Source of the DNA: Rickettsia canadensis str. McKiel
GTDB taxonomy: Bacteria; Pseudomonadota; Alphaproteobacteria; Rickettsiales; Rickettsiaceae
DNA: 64,000 bases
NCBI RefSeq assembly: GCF_000014345.1
Contig: NC_009879.1
Coordinates: forward strand, 1,069,501 to 1,133,500
Direction of reading: 5' to 3'
This document shows, one piece after another, positions 8,523-20,597 of this stretch; within the stretch, counting starts at the first letter, position 1, and the number at the start of each line of letters is the position of its first letter. Made by a program: the position numbers and the translations under genes. The notes below the pieces were generated by a model. That model worked only from the letters and a program-made list of their open reading frames with translations. It was not told the DNA's origin and searched no databases.

Positions 8523-11500
8523 TTAGAAGTTTATACGAACTTTTACACTACCTTGCTGTGCGAAATACTTACTTCCGATATTTGTATCGTAGTTCATGCT
8601 GTATTCCATCATTTTGTACTTAGCAGTAACACCAACACCGACATCAAAGCTTATTTTGTTTTGCTTGAAGCGGTTAGTCGGGAATGGTTGTGCCATACCT
8701 TGTAATCTTGCATCAATAGCTGGCACTCTGTTCTTAAATGCATAATCAACCATTGCGTAAAGCTCAGGTGTTAGAACTACATCACTGACATTGATATTAC
8801 TTGATAGTTTAGCCCCTAATATTCCGTCAAAGCTTTTATAGTGCTTTCCTTTAATGACAAGATTTTGATAAGTAGCTCCAGTTTCTTTATAGCTTTTATC
8901 TTTGATGGCTGAGTATCTAAGTCCTGCTACCGGTGTAAGGTTAATGTTCTCAGGCATTACATAGGTATAGCCTACCATTAACTGACCTGTATAGCCTTCG
9001 GATTTATACTTACCACTTGCAGTTTGATAAGCAATAGCATCCACCGCCGTTGCAACAACACGTCTTGATTTGCTTCTTATTTTATTATCCGAGTAAGATG
9101 CTATAGCTTCAACAAAGAAATTTTCATAAGGTAAGTTATATAAACCATATAAAGAATAGATGTTACTCTGTGCTTTATTCTTATCACCCTTCTTATTATT
9201 TTTTAGTTTGATATCGGTATCAGCCCTTGTATATGCAAGCCCTAACGCTAAATGATCGCTAACTAGGCCGTCAAAACCTATAGTACCGCCCGTTGTATTA
9301 GACTTATAACCGCTTATGTTATTACGCATCTTTTGCGTTGTATTACCGACAAATGGGCTTACCCATGCACCAAACTTAGCATCTCTATCCTCATCACCTG
9401 CAGCTACGGCAACCGGCTGTAGTTCAGCAATTCTAGCATTTAGATTAATTAAACTATTTGATATATTACTTGCTATAATTTGATTATTAACAGCAGCTAT
9501 AGTATCACTAGGTTTTATAACATCTTGTATGAGATGACTTACAGCATCTACTACCTGTGAATTTGTCATAGATCCGAAGTCATTATTAAGAGCCTGACGT
9601 GCATCTGAACCGTTTTGTGCTTTTGCCATTCTTTCAAGCGATGTTTGAGTAAAACCTGTAAACTCTTTGTCTATCACTGCTTTAGATACGTCTTCTGCAA
9701 ATAAAGTTAAAGACAATTCATCAAAAGTAAAGTTGACAAAACGGTTTTCATTGTTAATAGTTACTTTAACATTATCTGCGGGGGCAGGCTTTAAACCACC
9801 GGCTGTTTCTGCAGATACTACTGTATATTTTGTATTTGGATCTATATTATTAATATCGAAATTAGTAGCAGTCACAACAAGTTCTAAAGTTGAAACCCCT
9901 GATAAATCAAGAGTACTACCTGATTTAATTAAAATATTACCGCCTGACTTAACTGCTCCGTCAAAAGTAGTATTTAAGGTTAATGTATCGGTAAAGCTAC
10001 CTGTTCCTGTATAGGTTACTTGATTTGCTCCTAAGTTAATAGTAGTACCGCTACCTGTGATGGCACCGTTAAATGCTAGGTTATTACTGAAATTCATAGT
10101 AGCACCATCAGCTTTAAAGCTCATCGCGGTTACATCTTTAGCAAAATTATAGGTAGAACCTGTGACTAAAGTCACTGGTCCTGTATTAGTAAACGTATCA
10201 GCAAAACTTGTATTACCGCCAAATGTCGCAGTACCTTTTGCGTTAACACTGCTTCCAAAACTCATTGTGCCTGCGGTGGTAATATCACCCACTGGATTAT
10301 TTGCATTACCGACAACACCGATGACACTACCACCACCAGTGAAGTTCAACTTTAACGCTTGACCTCCAGTTTTATTTATACTACCTATTAAGTTAATAGC
10401 CGGCATTGTTAACATTCCTGTACCGTTACCTTGGATTTCAGTGATGCTAGTATTACCGCCTGTGGTTATAGTTACATTACCCGCACCTAATTTTAACATA
10501 GCGAGATTCGTAATAGCGCCTTTAATAGTGCTAGCACCTCTTGCAATTATCGTACCGTTAACTCCATTGCTGCTTGTAACACTACCGTTGATACTTTTAT
10601 CTACACCGAGTGTTATAACCGCTGCCTGATTATTAAAATCTACATTACCATTAATATTATAGTTTTGAGTTAAAGCAGTATTAGCTCCAAATGTTAAATT
10701 AGCATTGATATCCTGATTGTAAGTAATTGCCGGTACTGATAATTCTAAATCGTTAGCAAATATCTCCGTATCTATTTGGAATGCTCCGTTTCCTTTAAAT
10801 TCCAATTCTTTTAACCTATTTACTGCAGTACCGTAAGTAGCACCACCGACACTTGCAAGTATTATTCTCCCACCCGCAGCTCCTGAATCTACAACAAGTT
10901 TACCTTTATTTGGTGCAAGAGGGTCAAGTACAGCATTTAATATTATTGTACCGTTACCGACTGCACTATTTTGTAATACTAATTCAGCATCTTCATGTGC
11001 AAAATTAATAGTCTGACCATTGGCTAAAATATTTATTGCATTAGGACCTTCTGTATCAATAGTATAAGAACCTTCACCGGCAGCACATAGTGCATTTGCA
11101 GCTCCTATATTTATTTTATTAATTTGGTTCGTAATACCGCCTACATCAACAAACTTTGTATTATTTAGGATATTAAATTCAATAACATTTGTAGTATCTA
11201 TATTATTAAATGCTACATTACCAAAAATGTTTAATGATCCTAATTCATTTCTTACCGTACCTATTGCTTTAGCTCCACCATCACCTTGTAAGGTTATAAG
11301 CTTTGTTGTACCAATAAGAGTTAATTGACCACCACCGGTTGCAAACGCTGGTAAATCATTTTTAAGAGTTATAACTCTATCATCTGTAGTACTATTGTTA
11401 ACTAATAAAAGGCTTGAATTTGCCCCTTTAAAACTAATCACCTGACCGTTTAATAAATTAACATCAGCGTTCTTAGCATTTATTCCAAAATTCTTACCAT

Positions 11501-14500
11501 TTTGAATGTCAATTTGTGCAACTTCACCGATACTAGCATCATTTGCAACCACTGTACTGGCAGCATTAATATTAAGTTTACCGTTATTACCGTTTGCTAT
11601 AACACCGGTTAAGTTATACATTGGACCTGCAGGACCGTTAAACTCTAATGTACTACCACCAGCTTTAAAATCTATATTATTTACAACTAGACTTCCTCCA
11701 ACTTGTAATGTTGCTCCTGCTCCTACATTCACTGTTGCTAATGCTGATGTATCACCTATACTACCTGTTACTGTACTATCACCGTTAAAGGTCACCACAC
11801 CATTATTAGCATTATCAGTATTATCTATTGCTCCGGTTACTATCACAGGATTTATAAATGTCAATTCTGATGCATTATCTGTTAAATTTATCACATTTGC
11901 TTTGACTATGCCGCCCTGTACTTGTACTAATCCTGCTCCTACACTCAATTTTGCTAATGCTGCTGTATCACCTATATTGCCGGTTACCGTACTTGCGCCA
12001 TTAAAGGCCACCACACCATTATTAGCATTACCAGTATTATCTATTGCTCCGGTTACTATCACAGGATTTGCAAATGTCAATTCTGATGCATTATCTGTTA
12101 AATTTATTGCATTTGCTTTGACTACGCCACCCTGTACTTCTAAGCCTGCTCCTACACTCAATTTTGCTAATGCTGCTGTATTACCTATACTACCTGTTAC
12201 CGTACTTGCGCCATTAAAGGTCACCACACCATTATTAGCATTACCAGTATTATCTATTGCTCCGGTTACTACTACAGGATTTGTAAATGTCAATTCTGAT
12301 GCATTATTTGTTAAATTTATTGCATTTGCTTTTACTACATCGCCCTGTACTTCTAAGCCTGCTCCTACACTCAATTTTGCTAATGCTGCTGTATTACCTA
12401 TACTACCTGTTACTGTACTTGCGCCATTAAAGGTCACCACACCATTATTAGCATTACCAGTATTATCTATTGCTCCAGTTACTACTACAGGATTTGCAAA
12501 TGTCAATTTTGATGCATTATCTGTTAAATTTATTGCATTTGCTTTGACTACGTCGCCCTGTACTTCTAAGCCTGCTCCTACACTCAATTTTGCTAATGCT
12601 GCTGTATTACCTATACTACCTGTTACTGTACTTGCGCCATTAAAGGTCACCACACCATTATTAGCATTACCAGTATTATCTATTGCTCCAGTTACTACTA
12701 CAGGATTTGCAAACATCAATTTTGATGCATTATCTGTTAAATTTATTGCATTTGCTTTGACTACGCCACCCTGTACTTGTACTAAGCCTGCTCCTACACT
12801 CAATTTTGCTAATGCTGCTGTATTACCTATACTACCTGTTACTGTACTTGCGCCATTAAAGGTCACCACACCATTATTAGCATTACCAGTATTATCTATT
12901 GCTCCGGTTACTATCACAGGATTTACAAATGTCAATTCTGATGCATTATTTGTTAAATTTATTGCATTTGCTTTGACTACGTCGCCCTGTACTTCTAAGC
13001 CTGCTCCTACACTCAATTTTGCTAATGCTGCTGTATTACCTATACTACCTGTTACTGTACTTGCGCCATTAAAGGTCACCACACCATTATTAGCATTACC
13101 AGTATTATCTATTGCTCCGGTTACTATCACAGGATTTACAAATGTCAATTCTGATGCATTATTTGTTAAATTTATTGCATTTGCTTTTACTACGTCGCCC
13201 TGTACTTGTACTAAGCCTGCTCCTACACTCAATTTTGCTAATGCTGCCGTATTACCTATACTACCTGTTACTGTACTTGCGCCATTAAAGGTCACCACAC
13301 CATTATTAGCATTACCAGTATTATCTATTGCTCCGGTTACTATCACAGGATTTGCAAATGTCAATTTTGATGCATTATTTGTTAAATTTATTGCATTTGC
13401 TTTTACTACGTCGCCCTGTACTTGTACTAAGCCTGCTCCTACACTCAATTTTGCTAATGCTGCCGTATTACCTATACTACCTGTTACTGTACTATCACCG
13501 TTAAAGGTCACCACACCATTATTAGCATTACCAGTATTATCTATTGCTCCGGTTACTATCACAGGATTTGCAAATGTCAATTCTGATGCATTATTTGTTA
13601 AATTTATTGCATTTGCTTTGACTACGCCACCCTGTACTTCTAAGCCTGCTCCTACACTCAATTTTGCTAATGCTGCTGTATTACCTATACTACCTGTTAC
13701 TGTACTATCACCATTAAAGGCCACCACACCATTATTAGCATTACCAGTATTATCTATTGCTCCAGTTACTACTACAGGATTTGTAAATGTCAATTCTGAT
13801 GCATTATTTGTTAAATTTATTGCATTTGCTTTGACTACGTCGCCCTGTACTTCTAAGCCTGCTCCTACACTCAATTTTGCTAATGCTGCTGTATTACCTA
13901 TACTACCTATTACTGTACTTGCACCATTAAAGGCCACCACACCATTATTAGCATTACCAGTATTATCTATTGCTCCAGTTACTACTACAGGATTTGCAAA
14001 TGTCAATTTTGATGCATTATTTGTTAAATTTATTGCATTTGCTTTGACTACGTCGCCCTGTACTTCTAAGCCTGCTCCTACACTCAATTTTGCTAATGCT
14101 GCTGTATTACCTATACTACCTGTTACTGTACTATCACCGTTAAAGGTCACCACACCATTATTAGCATTACCAGTATTATCTATTGCTCCGGTTACTATCA
14201 CAGGATTTGCAAATGTCAATTCTGATGCATTATCTGTTAAATTTATTGCATTTGCTTTGACTACGCCACCCTGTACTTGTACTAATCCTGCTCCTACACT
14301 CAATTTTGCTAATGCTGCTGTATTACCTATACTACCTGTTACTGTACTTGCATCATTAAAGGCCACCACACCATTATTAGCATTACCAGTATTATCTATT
14401 GCTCCAGTTACTACTACAGGATTTGTGAACGTCAATTCTGATACATTATCTGTTAAATTTATCGCATTTGCTTTTACTATATTTCCTCCAAGAGAAAGTG

Positions 14501-15179
14501 TAGTTGCCCCAACACTTATTTTAGCTAATGGATTAGCATTACCTATTATTCCATTAATTGTAGTATCTGTATTAGCAGTTATTATACCCCCTCCATTTAT
14601 ATTTCCTGTAAGGATTATCAATGCAGGCATGTTAGAGTGAATGGTTAATTGAGCATTTGCACCACCTAAAGTGATATTTCCTAAACCGGTATAAATATTA
14701 GCATTAGCATTAAAACCATGCTGTATGTCAACTGCATTTGTACCGGTTAAAGTTAAATTTTGATTATCATTAATAGTAACAGGCAATAAGTTACCATCTG
14801 TAATAATAGACCCGACATTGGTATTGTGATTGATATTTAGGCCTCCGGGATTAGTACCTGCAACATTTATAGCCTGAATAATACGACCAGCTACATCTGC
14901 AGTGATAATATGATCACCACCGAAAGTAAATGCATAATTATCTTGAGGTCCGGCAACACCTTGAGCATTATCTGCTCCTGCCTGCGTTATACCATGCCAA
15001 TTATTAGCACCAATATTATCACTAAATGCTGCATTATTATTATTAGAAATAACACCATTTGCAACACCCAATGTCCCACTACTACTCAGCATTAATGCTG
15101 CGGTTGAGGTGGTGAATAAAGCGGTTTTAAGACCTTTTTGAATTACTTTTTGGAATAGTTTTGGAGAAATATTTGTCAT
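8523..15179 (-). CDS. ompA: Outer membrane protein A autotransporter (rOmpA, Sca0)
   Basis: The 2218-residue protein is the spotted-fever-group surface antigen OmpA. Residues 1 to about 38 form a long signal peptide (basic start, then TALFTTSTAALMLSSSG). A unique N-terminal passenger part runs to about 232, followed by thirteen near-identical repeats (about 233-1162) and a longer Asn/Gly/Thr-rich passenger expected to form a beta-helix. The last roughly 280 residues, from FGAWVSPFVG onward, form the beta-barrel that ends in VRINF with the C-terminal Phe required for outer-membrane insertion. OmpA is known to mediate adhesion and entry. The weak ribosome site AAGG precedes ATG at 15179, and a hairpin terminator follows the stop. 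No frame break is seen, unlike the interrupted ompA of some avirulent rickettsiae. Confidence 0.98.
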   Translation of the reverse strand: MTNISPKLFQKVIQKGLKTALFTTSTAALMLSSSGTLGVANGVISNNNNAAFSDNIGANNWHGITQAGADNAQGVAGPQDNYAFTFGGDHIITADVAGRIIQAINVAGTNPGGLNINHNTNVGSIITDGNLLPVTINDNQNLTLTGTNAVDIQHGFNANANIYTGLGNITLGGANAQLTIHSNMPALIILTGNINGGGIITANTDTTINGIIGNANPLAKISVGATTLSLGGNIVKANAINLTDNVSELTFTNPVVVTGAIDNTGNANNGVVAFNDASTVTGSIGNTAALAKLSVGAGLVQVQGGVVKANAINLTDNASELTFANPVIVTGAIDNTGNANNGVVTFNGDSTVTGSIGNTAALAKLSVGAGLEVQGDVVKANAINLTNNASKLTFANPVVVTGAIDNTGNANNGVVAFNGASTVIGSIGNTAALAKLSVGAGLEVQGDVVKANAINLTNNASELTFTNPVVVTGAIDNTGNANNGVVAFNGDSTVTGSIGNTAALAKLSVGAGLEVQGGVVKANAINLTNNASELTFANPVIVTGAIDNTGNANNGVVTFNGDSTVTGSIGNTAALAKLSVGAGLVQVQGDVVKANAINLTNNASKLTFANPVIVTGAIDNTGNANNGVVTFNGASTVTGSIGNTAALAKLSVGAGLVQVQGDVVKANAINLTNNASELTFVNPVIVTGAIDNTGNANNGVVTFNGASTVTGSIGNTAALAKLSVGAGLEVQGDVVKANAINLTNNASELTFVNPVIVTGAIDNTGNANNGVVTFNGASTVTGSIGNTAALAKLSVGAGLVQVQGGVVKANAINLTDNASKLMFANPVVVTGAIDNTGNANNGVVTFNGASTVTGSIGNTAALAKLSVGAGLEVQGDVVKANAINLTDNASKLTFANPVVVTGAIDNTGNANNGVVTFNGASTVTGSIGNTAALAKLSVGAGLEVQGDVVKANAINLTNNASELTFTNPVVVTGAIDNTGNANNGVVTFNGASTVTGSIGNTAALAKLSVGAGLEVQGGVVKANAINLTDNASELTFANPVIVTGAIDNTGNANNGVVAFNGASTVTGNIGDTAALAKLSVGAGLVQVQGGIVKANVINLTDNASELTFINPVIVTGAIDNTDNANNGVVTFNGDSTVTGSIGDTSALATVNVGAGATLQVGGSLVVNNIDFKAGGSTLEFNGPAGPMYNLTGVIANGNNGKLNINAASTVVANDASIGEVAQIDIQNGKNFGINAKNADVNLLNGQVISFKGANSSLLLVNNSTTDDRVITLKNDLPAFATGGGQLTLIGTTKLITLQGDGGAKAIGTVRNELGSLNIFGNVAFNNIDTTNVIEFNILNNTKFVDVGGITNQINKINIGAANALCAAGEGSYTIDTEGPNAINILANGQTINFAHEDAELVLQNSAVGNGTIILNAVLDPLAPNKGKLVVDSGAAGGRIILASVGGATYGTAVNRLKELEFKGNGAFQIDTEIFANDLELSVPAITYNQDINANLTFGANTALTQNYNINGNVDFNNQAAVITLGVDKSINGSVTSSNGVNGTIIARGASTIKGAITNLAMLKLGAGNVTITTGGNTSITEIQGNGTGMLTMPAINLIGSINKTGGQALKLNFTGGGSVIGVVGNANNPVGDITTAGTMSFGSSVNAKGTATFGGNTSFADTFTNTGPVTLVTGSTYNFAKDVTAMSFKADGATMNFSNNLAFNGAITGSGTTINLGANQVTYTGTGSFTDTLTLNTTFDGAVKSGGNILIKSGSTLDLSGVSTLELVVTATNFDINNIDPNTKYTVVSAETAGGLKPAPADNVKVTINNENRFVNFTFDELSLTLFAEDVSKAVIDKEFTGFTQTSLERMAKAQNGSDARQALNNDFGSMTNSQVVDAVSHLIQDVIKPSDTIAAVNNQIIASNISNSLINLNARIAELQPVAVAAGDEDRDAKFGAWVSPFVGNTTQKMRNNISGYKSNTTGGTIGFDGLVSDHLALGLAYTRADTDIKLKNNKKGDKNKAQSNIYSLYGLYNLPYENFFVEAIASYSDNKIRSKSRRVVATAVDAIAYQTASGKYKSEGYTGQLMVGYTYVMPENINLTPVAGLRYSAIKDKSYKETGATYQNLVIKGKHYKSFDGILGAKLSSNINVSDVVLTPELYAMVDYAFKNRVPAIDARLQGMAQPFPTNRFKQNKISFDVGVGVTAKYKMMEYSMNYDTNIGSKYFAQQGSVKVRINF
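11694..14483 (-). repeat. ompA tandem repeat array, 13 units of 71-73 codons
   Basis: Thirteen head-to-tail units begin near VVKANAINLT and end near LSVGAGLEVQG or LSVGAGLVQVQG. By spacing I count seven units of 213 bp, five of 216 bp (the VQVQG form) and one divergent terminal unit of 219 bp. Variation is concentrated at a few codons (D/N after LT, E/K after S, A/T/V before NP, V/I before VTG, D/A in FNG). The mosaic of the same few variants in different units points to recombination between repeats. Confidence 0.95.
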
Positions 15180-15651
15180 ATTTATAGACCTTAATAAAAA
15201 TTAAATAACTTAGGAAATTAAATAACTTAGAAATTTGTTCTCATTTTAAATTAACTTTTTAAATATGTCTATTACAATTAATATATAAATGATATTTTTA
15301 CAAAATTTGTTATAAATTTGTGGCATTATTGCATAATAGAGGGGAGGAGAGCACAGTGTAGCATTATTAAAGTATATTCGGTGTTATCTCCCATAGCTTG
15401 ATCACTGTATTAATTTTTCACTGTAGTTAGCTTTTTATAGTATGACAGCAAGAATTAGACATCATAATTGGTCTTTGTATTCAATAATTAACATCCTTAA
15501 TAATATAAAGTTGTTACTAATTCTAAATCACTCATATATATTGCTTTATAGTTTAAAGGCATTGAGAACAATCATAGATTATCTCCATTATTTAATATAT
15601 TTCGGCGACAATTAAAAATATATTAATAATAATACTAGATAACATAAATCC
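15180..15651. other. ompA upstream region and ftsK 3' flank
   Basis: No gene seen. The minus strand next to ompA carries a 15-16-base direct repeat in its leader. Further up there is a faint, decayed palindromic element near 15380-15440 (cccatagcttgatcactgta). The ompA promoter must be here, but the very AT-rich sequence offers several weak -10-like hexamers and I do not choose one. Confidence 0.5.
15200..15230 (-). repeat. Tandem 15-bp duplication in the ompA leader
   Basis: On the minus strand ctaagttatttaattt occurs twice in immediate succession about 20-50 bases upstream of the ompA ATG. It would lie in the 5' untranslated region. Confidence 0.75.
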
Positions 15652-17907
<2,256 letters not shown>

Positions 17908-17915
17908 TTATGAAT

Positions 17916-18855
17916 TTAATATCTTTTTCTATAAGTCTCTATAGACTTTTCAATAAAGAAATAAATTAAAAAAGAGATAATTATTACTGTTATAAAAGTA
18001 ACTAATGTATCAAGAAATTTCCCATTATCACCCAATATGAAATAGCAGGTAATTATATTATATAAGACAATATAAACGACAATAATATATTGGGTAAGAG
18101 AGTAAAGCAATTCATTTATCTCACTTATTATCTTTGATTAAGTCAAATATTTGTCCTAAAGATAGAGCAAATAAACAATAAAAAAGTAATTTTTTTAATT
18201 TAGGCTCTATTGGGATAAGCAGAAAAGTAATAATTATTAATATAACATATAATATAGAGTAATTGATTAAGCCAAGACTTTTCTTCATGTACTTCTTTAT
18301 TACTTTATTAGTATAAATATAAAATGCTTGACTACCAATTAAGAAAATTGCAAGTGCAGAAGGAAAGAATCTATAAAACCAAGGATCGCCTATAAATCTA
18401 TTAAATTGAAGAATAATTCTAGTGGATAAAATATAGATACTTTTCTTTTTTAGAATCCAAAGTGCTATTAAATAAAAAGACAGTTCTAACCCCATTGACA
18501 AAACAGGAGGTATCAACAAAAATTGTTACATCTTAAAACAACATTGTTAGGTTTGTAAAAAATAAGAAAACTAGCTGGAAATGGAAGATTATATAATTGC
18601 CTTAAAGAAGAAAATTTTTGCTGCAAGAAGATAAGTAGTTAAAATACAAAAAATATAAGTAGGATAAAGACTTAAATATCTACTTTTCCAAAAGTTTATT
18701 TTGCTTGTATAATTGCTTTGAATCATAGCTATATAAAAGCTGGATTGTACTGCAATTTCTCTACCTACAAATTTAATACATGGATGAGAGTTTGAATTTA
18801 CAGAAAGAGCAAATAATAACCTAACTACACCGATTATATTAAATAATATATCCAA
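17916..18855 (-). pseudogene. Acyltransferase-3 family membrane protein, broken
   Basis: Three consecutive minus-strand fragments (18589-18855, 18121-18519 and 17916-18110) together cover one integral membrane acyltransferase of the OafA/acyltransferase-3 type. The first has GVVRLLFALSV followed by SHPCIKFVGREIAVQSSFYI and KSRYLSLYPTYIF, the family's N-terminal signature with the catalytic His region disturbed. The second has SMGLELSFYLIALWIL, and the third ends in a final membrane helix. Frame breaks separate all three. Living members acetylate or acylate surface polysaccharides. The short pieces are unlikely to be independent genes. Confidence 0.78.
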
Positions 18856-19002
18856 AACCTAAATAAAGTAACATAGTGGCACTTCTTAATAAATAGGATA
18901 AGTTATTTACATAAAAAGAACCATTTTGTATTATATGAAAAATATATTTTTACTTGATTATATAACTCTCAAGTAATTTATAATGAAAGGTAATTAAAAT
19001 TC

Positions 19003-19788
19003 ATGACCATAAAAATCCACACAGAAAAAGATTTTGAAAAGATGCGGGCAGCAGGAAGATTGGCTGCAGAGACACTCGATTTTATTACTGATCACGTAAA
19101 ACCGAATGTTACTACCAATAGTTTAAATGACCTTTGTCATAATTTTATCACTGCTCATAATGCTATTCCCGCACCGTTAAATTATAAAGGTTTTCCGAAA
19201 TCGATTTGTACTTCGATAAATCATGTAGTTTGTCACGGCATTCCAAATGATAAGCCTTTAAGAAACGGCGATATAGTAAATATTGATGTTACGGTAATTG
19301 TAGACGGTTGGTACGGCGATACTAGCCGTATGTATTATGTCGGTGACGTAGCCATTAAACCAAAACGTCTTATTCAGGTAACCTATGATGCAATGATGAA
19401 AGGCATTGAAGTAGTGAGACCTGGTGCTAAACTCGGTGATATTGGGCATGCTATTCAAAGCTATGCTGAGAAGCATAACTATTCGGTAGTGAGAGATTAT
19501 ACAGGCCACGGTATTGGAAGAGTTTTCCATGATGAACCGTCAATATTAAATTACGGTCGCAGCGGCACAGGTCTAACGTTAGAAGAAGGAATGTTTTTTA
19601 CCATTGAACCTATGATAAATGCCGGTCACTATAACACAATATTAAGTAAGCTAGATGGATGGACGGTTACTACGCGTGATAAATCATTATCGGCTCAATT
19701 TGAGCATACTATAGGTGTGACTAAAGACGGTTTTGAAATATTTACGTTATCGCATAAAAAACTTGATTATCCTCCATATGTTAAATAA
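19003..19788 (+). CDS. map: Methionine aminopeptidase type I
   Basis: The 261-residue enzyme removes the initiator methionine from nascent proteins. The five metal ligands of the pita-bread fold are recognisable: Asp in NIDVTVIVDGWYGDTSRM (two Asp), His in GHGIGRVFHDEPS, Glu in FFTIEPM, and Glu in SAQFEHTIGVT. The length matches bacterial type I enzymes (about 250-265). The ribosome site GAAAGG lies 9 bases before ATG. Upstream, TTGATT and TATAAT at 18954 and 18979 are spaced 19 bp, a possible but over-long promoter. The 3' flank holds a dispersed repeat and the radC fossil. Confidence 0.96.
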   Translation: MTIKIHTEKDFEKMRAAGRLAAETLDFITDHVKPNVTTNSLNDLCHNFITAHNAIPAPLNYKGFPKSICTSINHVVCHGIPNDKPLRNGDIVNIDVTVIVDGWYGDTSRMYYVGDVAIKPKRLIQVTYDAMMKGIEVVRPGAKLGDIGHAIQSYAEKHNYSVVRDYTGHGIGRVFHDEPSILNYGRSGTGLTLEEGMFFTIEPMINAGHYNTILSKLDGWTVTTRDKSLSAQFEHTIGVTKDGFEIFTLSHKKLDYPPYVK

Positions 19789-19822
19789 TAAATTGATAGA
19801 ATTATGCAATAATGAAATAGAC

Positions 19823-19974
19823 GTATACTCCCTGTGAAATAAAGAATGGTTATACGATCAACTTGGAAAAGAGCAAGGAGTCTGTATGTAAGCCAAGTAG
19901 TGGAGCAATAATATGTGAGCATCCGATGACTTACAAAGATGATGTAGACAATTTTTCAAGTTCATCGAGTATAC
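19823..19974 (+). repeat. Dispersed repeat family, full copy A
   Basis: A 152-bp element bounded by the inverted ends gtatactc and gagtatac. Internal landmarks are caacttggaaaagagcaagg, taagccaagtagtggagc, gacttacaaagatgatg and ttttcaagttcatcgagtat. The same landmarks in the same order appear at 38376-38534 and, inverted, at 24476-24605; end fragments occur at 56969 and 59893. It is not the ggatcc/tgtcat type of palindrome. Confidence 0.8.
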
Positions 19975-20005
19975 CTCATTATATAGGTCGACCAATTAGA
20001 TAGGT

Positions 20006-20595
20006 CGACCATAAAAGAGTAAAAGAACACTTCATTGCCGCCGGAGCAGAACATTTTTCCGATTACAAATTACTTGAAATAATACTATTTGCGGCTATCC
20101 ATTGTAAAAACGCAAAACCTCTTGCTACAAAGCTACTTGATCATTTGATAAGGAAAGATTACTTAGTATTAAAGGTACCAATGAAAATTTATATATTAGC
20201 TCTAATAAGTGAGTTGGTAAATAGAGATTGAAATAAGAATATTATTGCTTCCTGGAGTTCTTGTATTGATTATTTAAAAGTTAATATGGGCAATATGCGT
20301 TTAGAGCAATTTCGTATATTATTTTTGAATAAGCAAAATACTTTAATTGCCGATGATGAGATCTTAAGCCAAGTCACTATAGACCACGCTGTGGTATATC
20401 CTACAAGATAATTAAACGAGCTTAATTTAATGCAGCAAGAAACTTTATACTTATGCATAATCATCCAAATGGTAACCCTGAAGCCGATATTCAAATAAGA
20501 TAGTAGAGATATGCCAACCTGTAAATATTATAGTACATGATCATGTGTCATTTATTAAGTAATAACAAATATTATAGTTTTAAATCTAATATGTT
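20006..20595 (+). pseudogene. radC: RadC-family protein fossil
   Basis: Plus-strand frames give RadC segments in order: VKEHFIAAGAEHFSDYKLLE, then EQFRILFLNKQNTLIADDEI, LSQVTIDHAVVYP, and at the end HDHVSFI and YYSFKSNM. Stops after ELVNR, after VVYPTR and within the metal-site region destroy the frame; the JAB/MPN His-x-His motif (HNHPNG in the DNA) is split by a frameshift. RadC-like proteins are MPN+ metalloprotease-fold proteins of uncertain role. The fossil runs up to the start of wecA. Confidence 0.82.
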
Positions 20596-20597
20596 CT

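Noticed and set aside
11694-14483. Regularly spaced repeats as a CRISPR array
   Set aside because: Units are 213-216 bp, head-to-tail without unique spacers, and encode protein repeats of OmpA; no cas genes are present.
11506-14640. Plus-strand 1044-codon reading frame as a real gene
   Set aside because: It lies wholly opposite the ompA repeats, has Pro/Ala/Thr-rich repetitive sequence mirroring the array, and is explained by unit lengths divisible by three.
19823-19974. Insertion sequence
   Set aside because: The element is only about 150 bp with no transposase frame in any copy; at most it could be a non-autonomous element.
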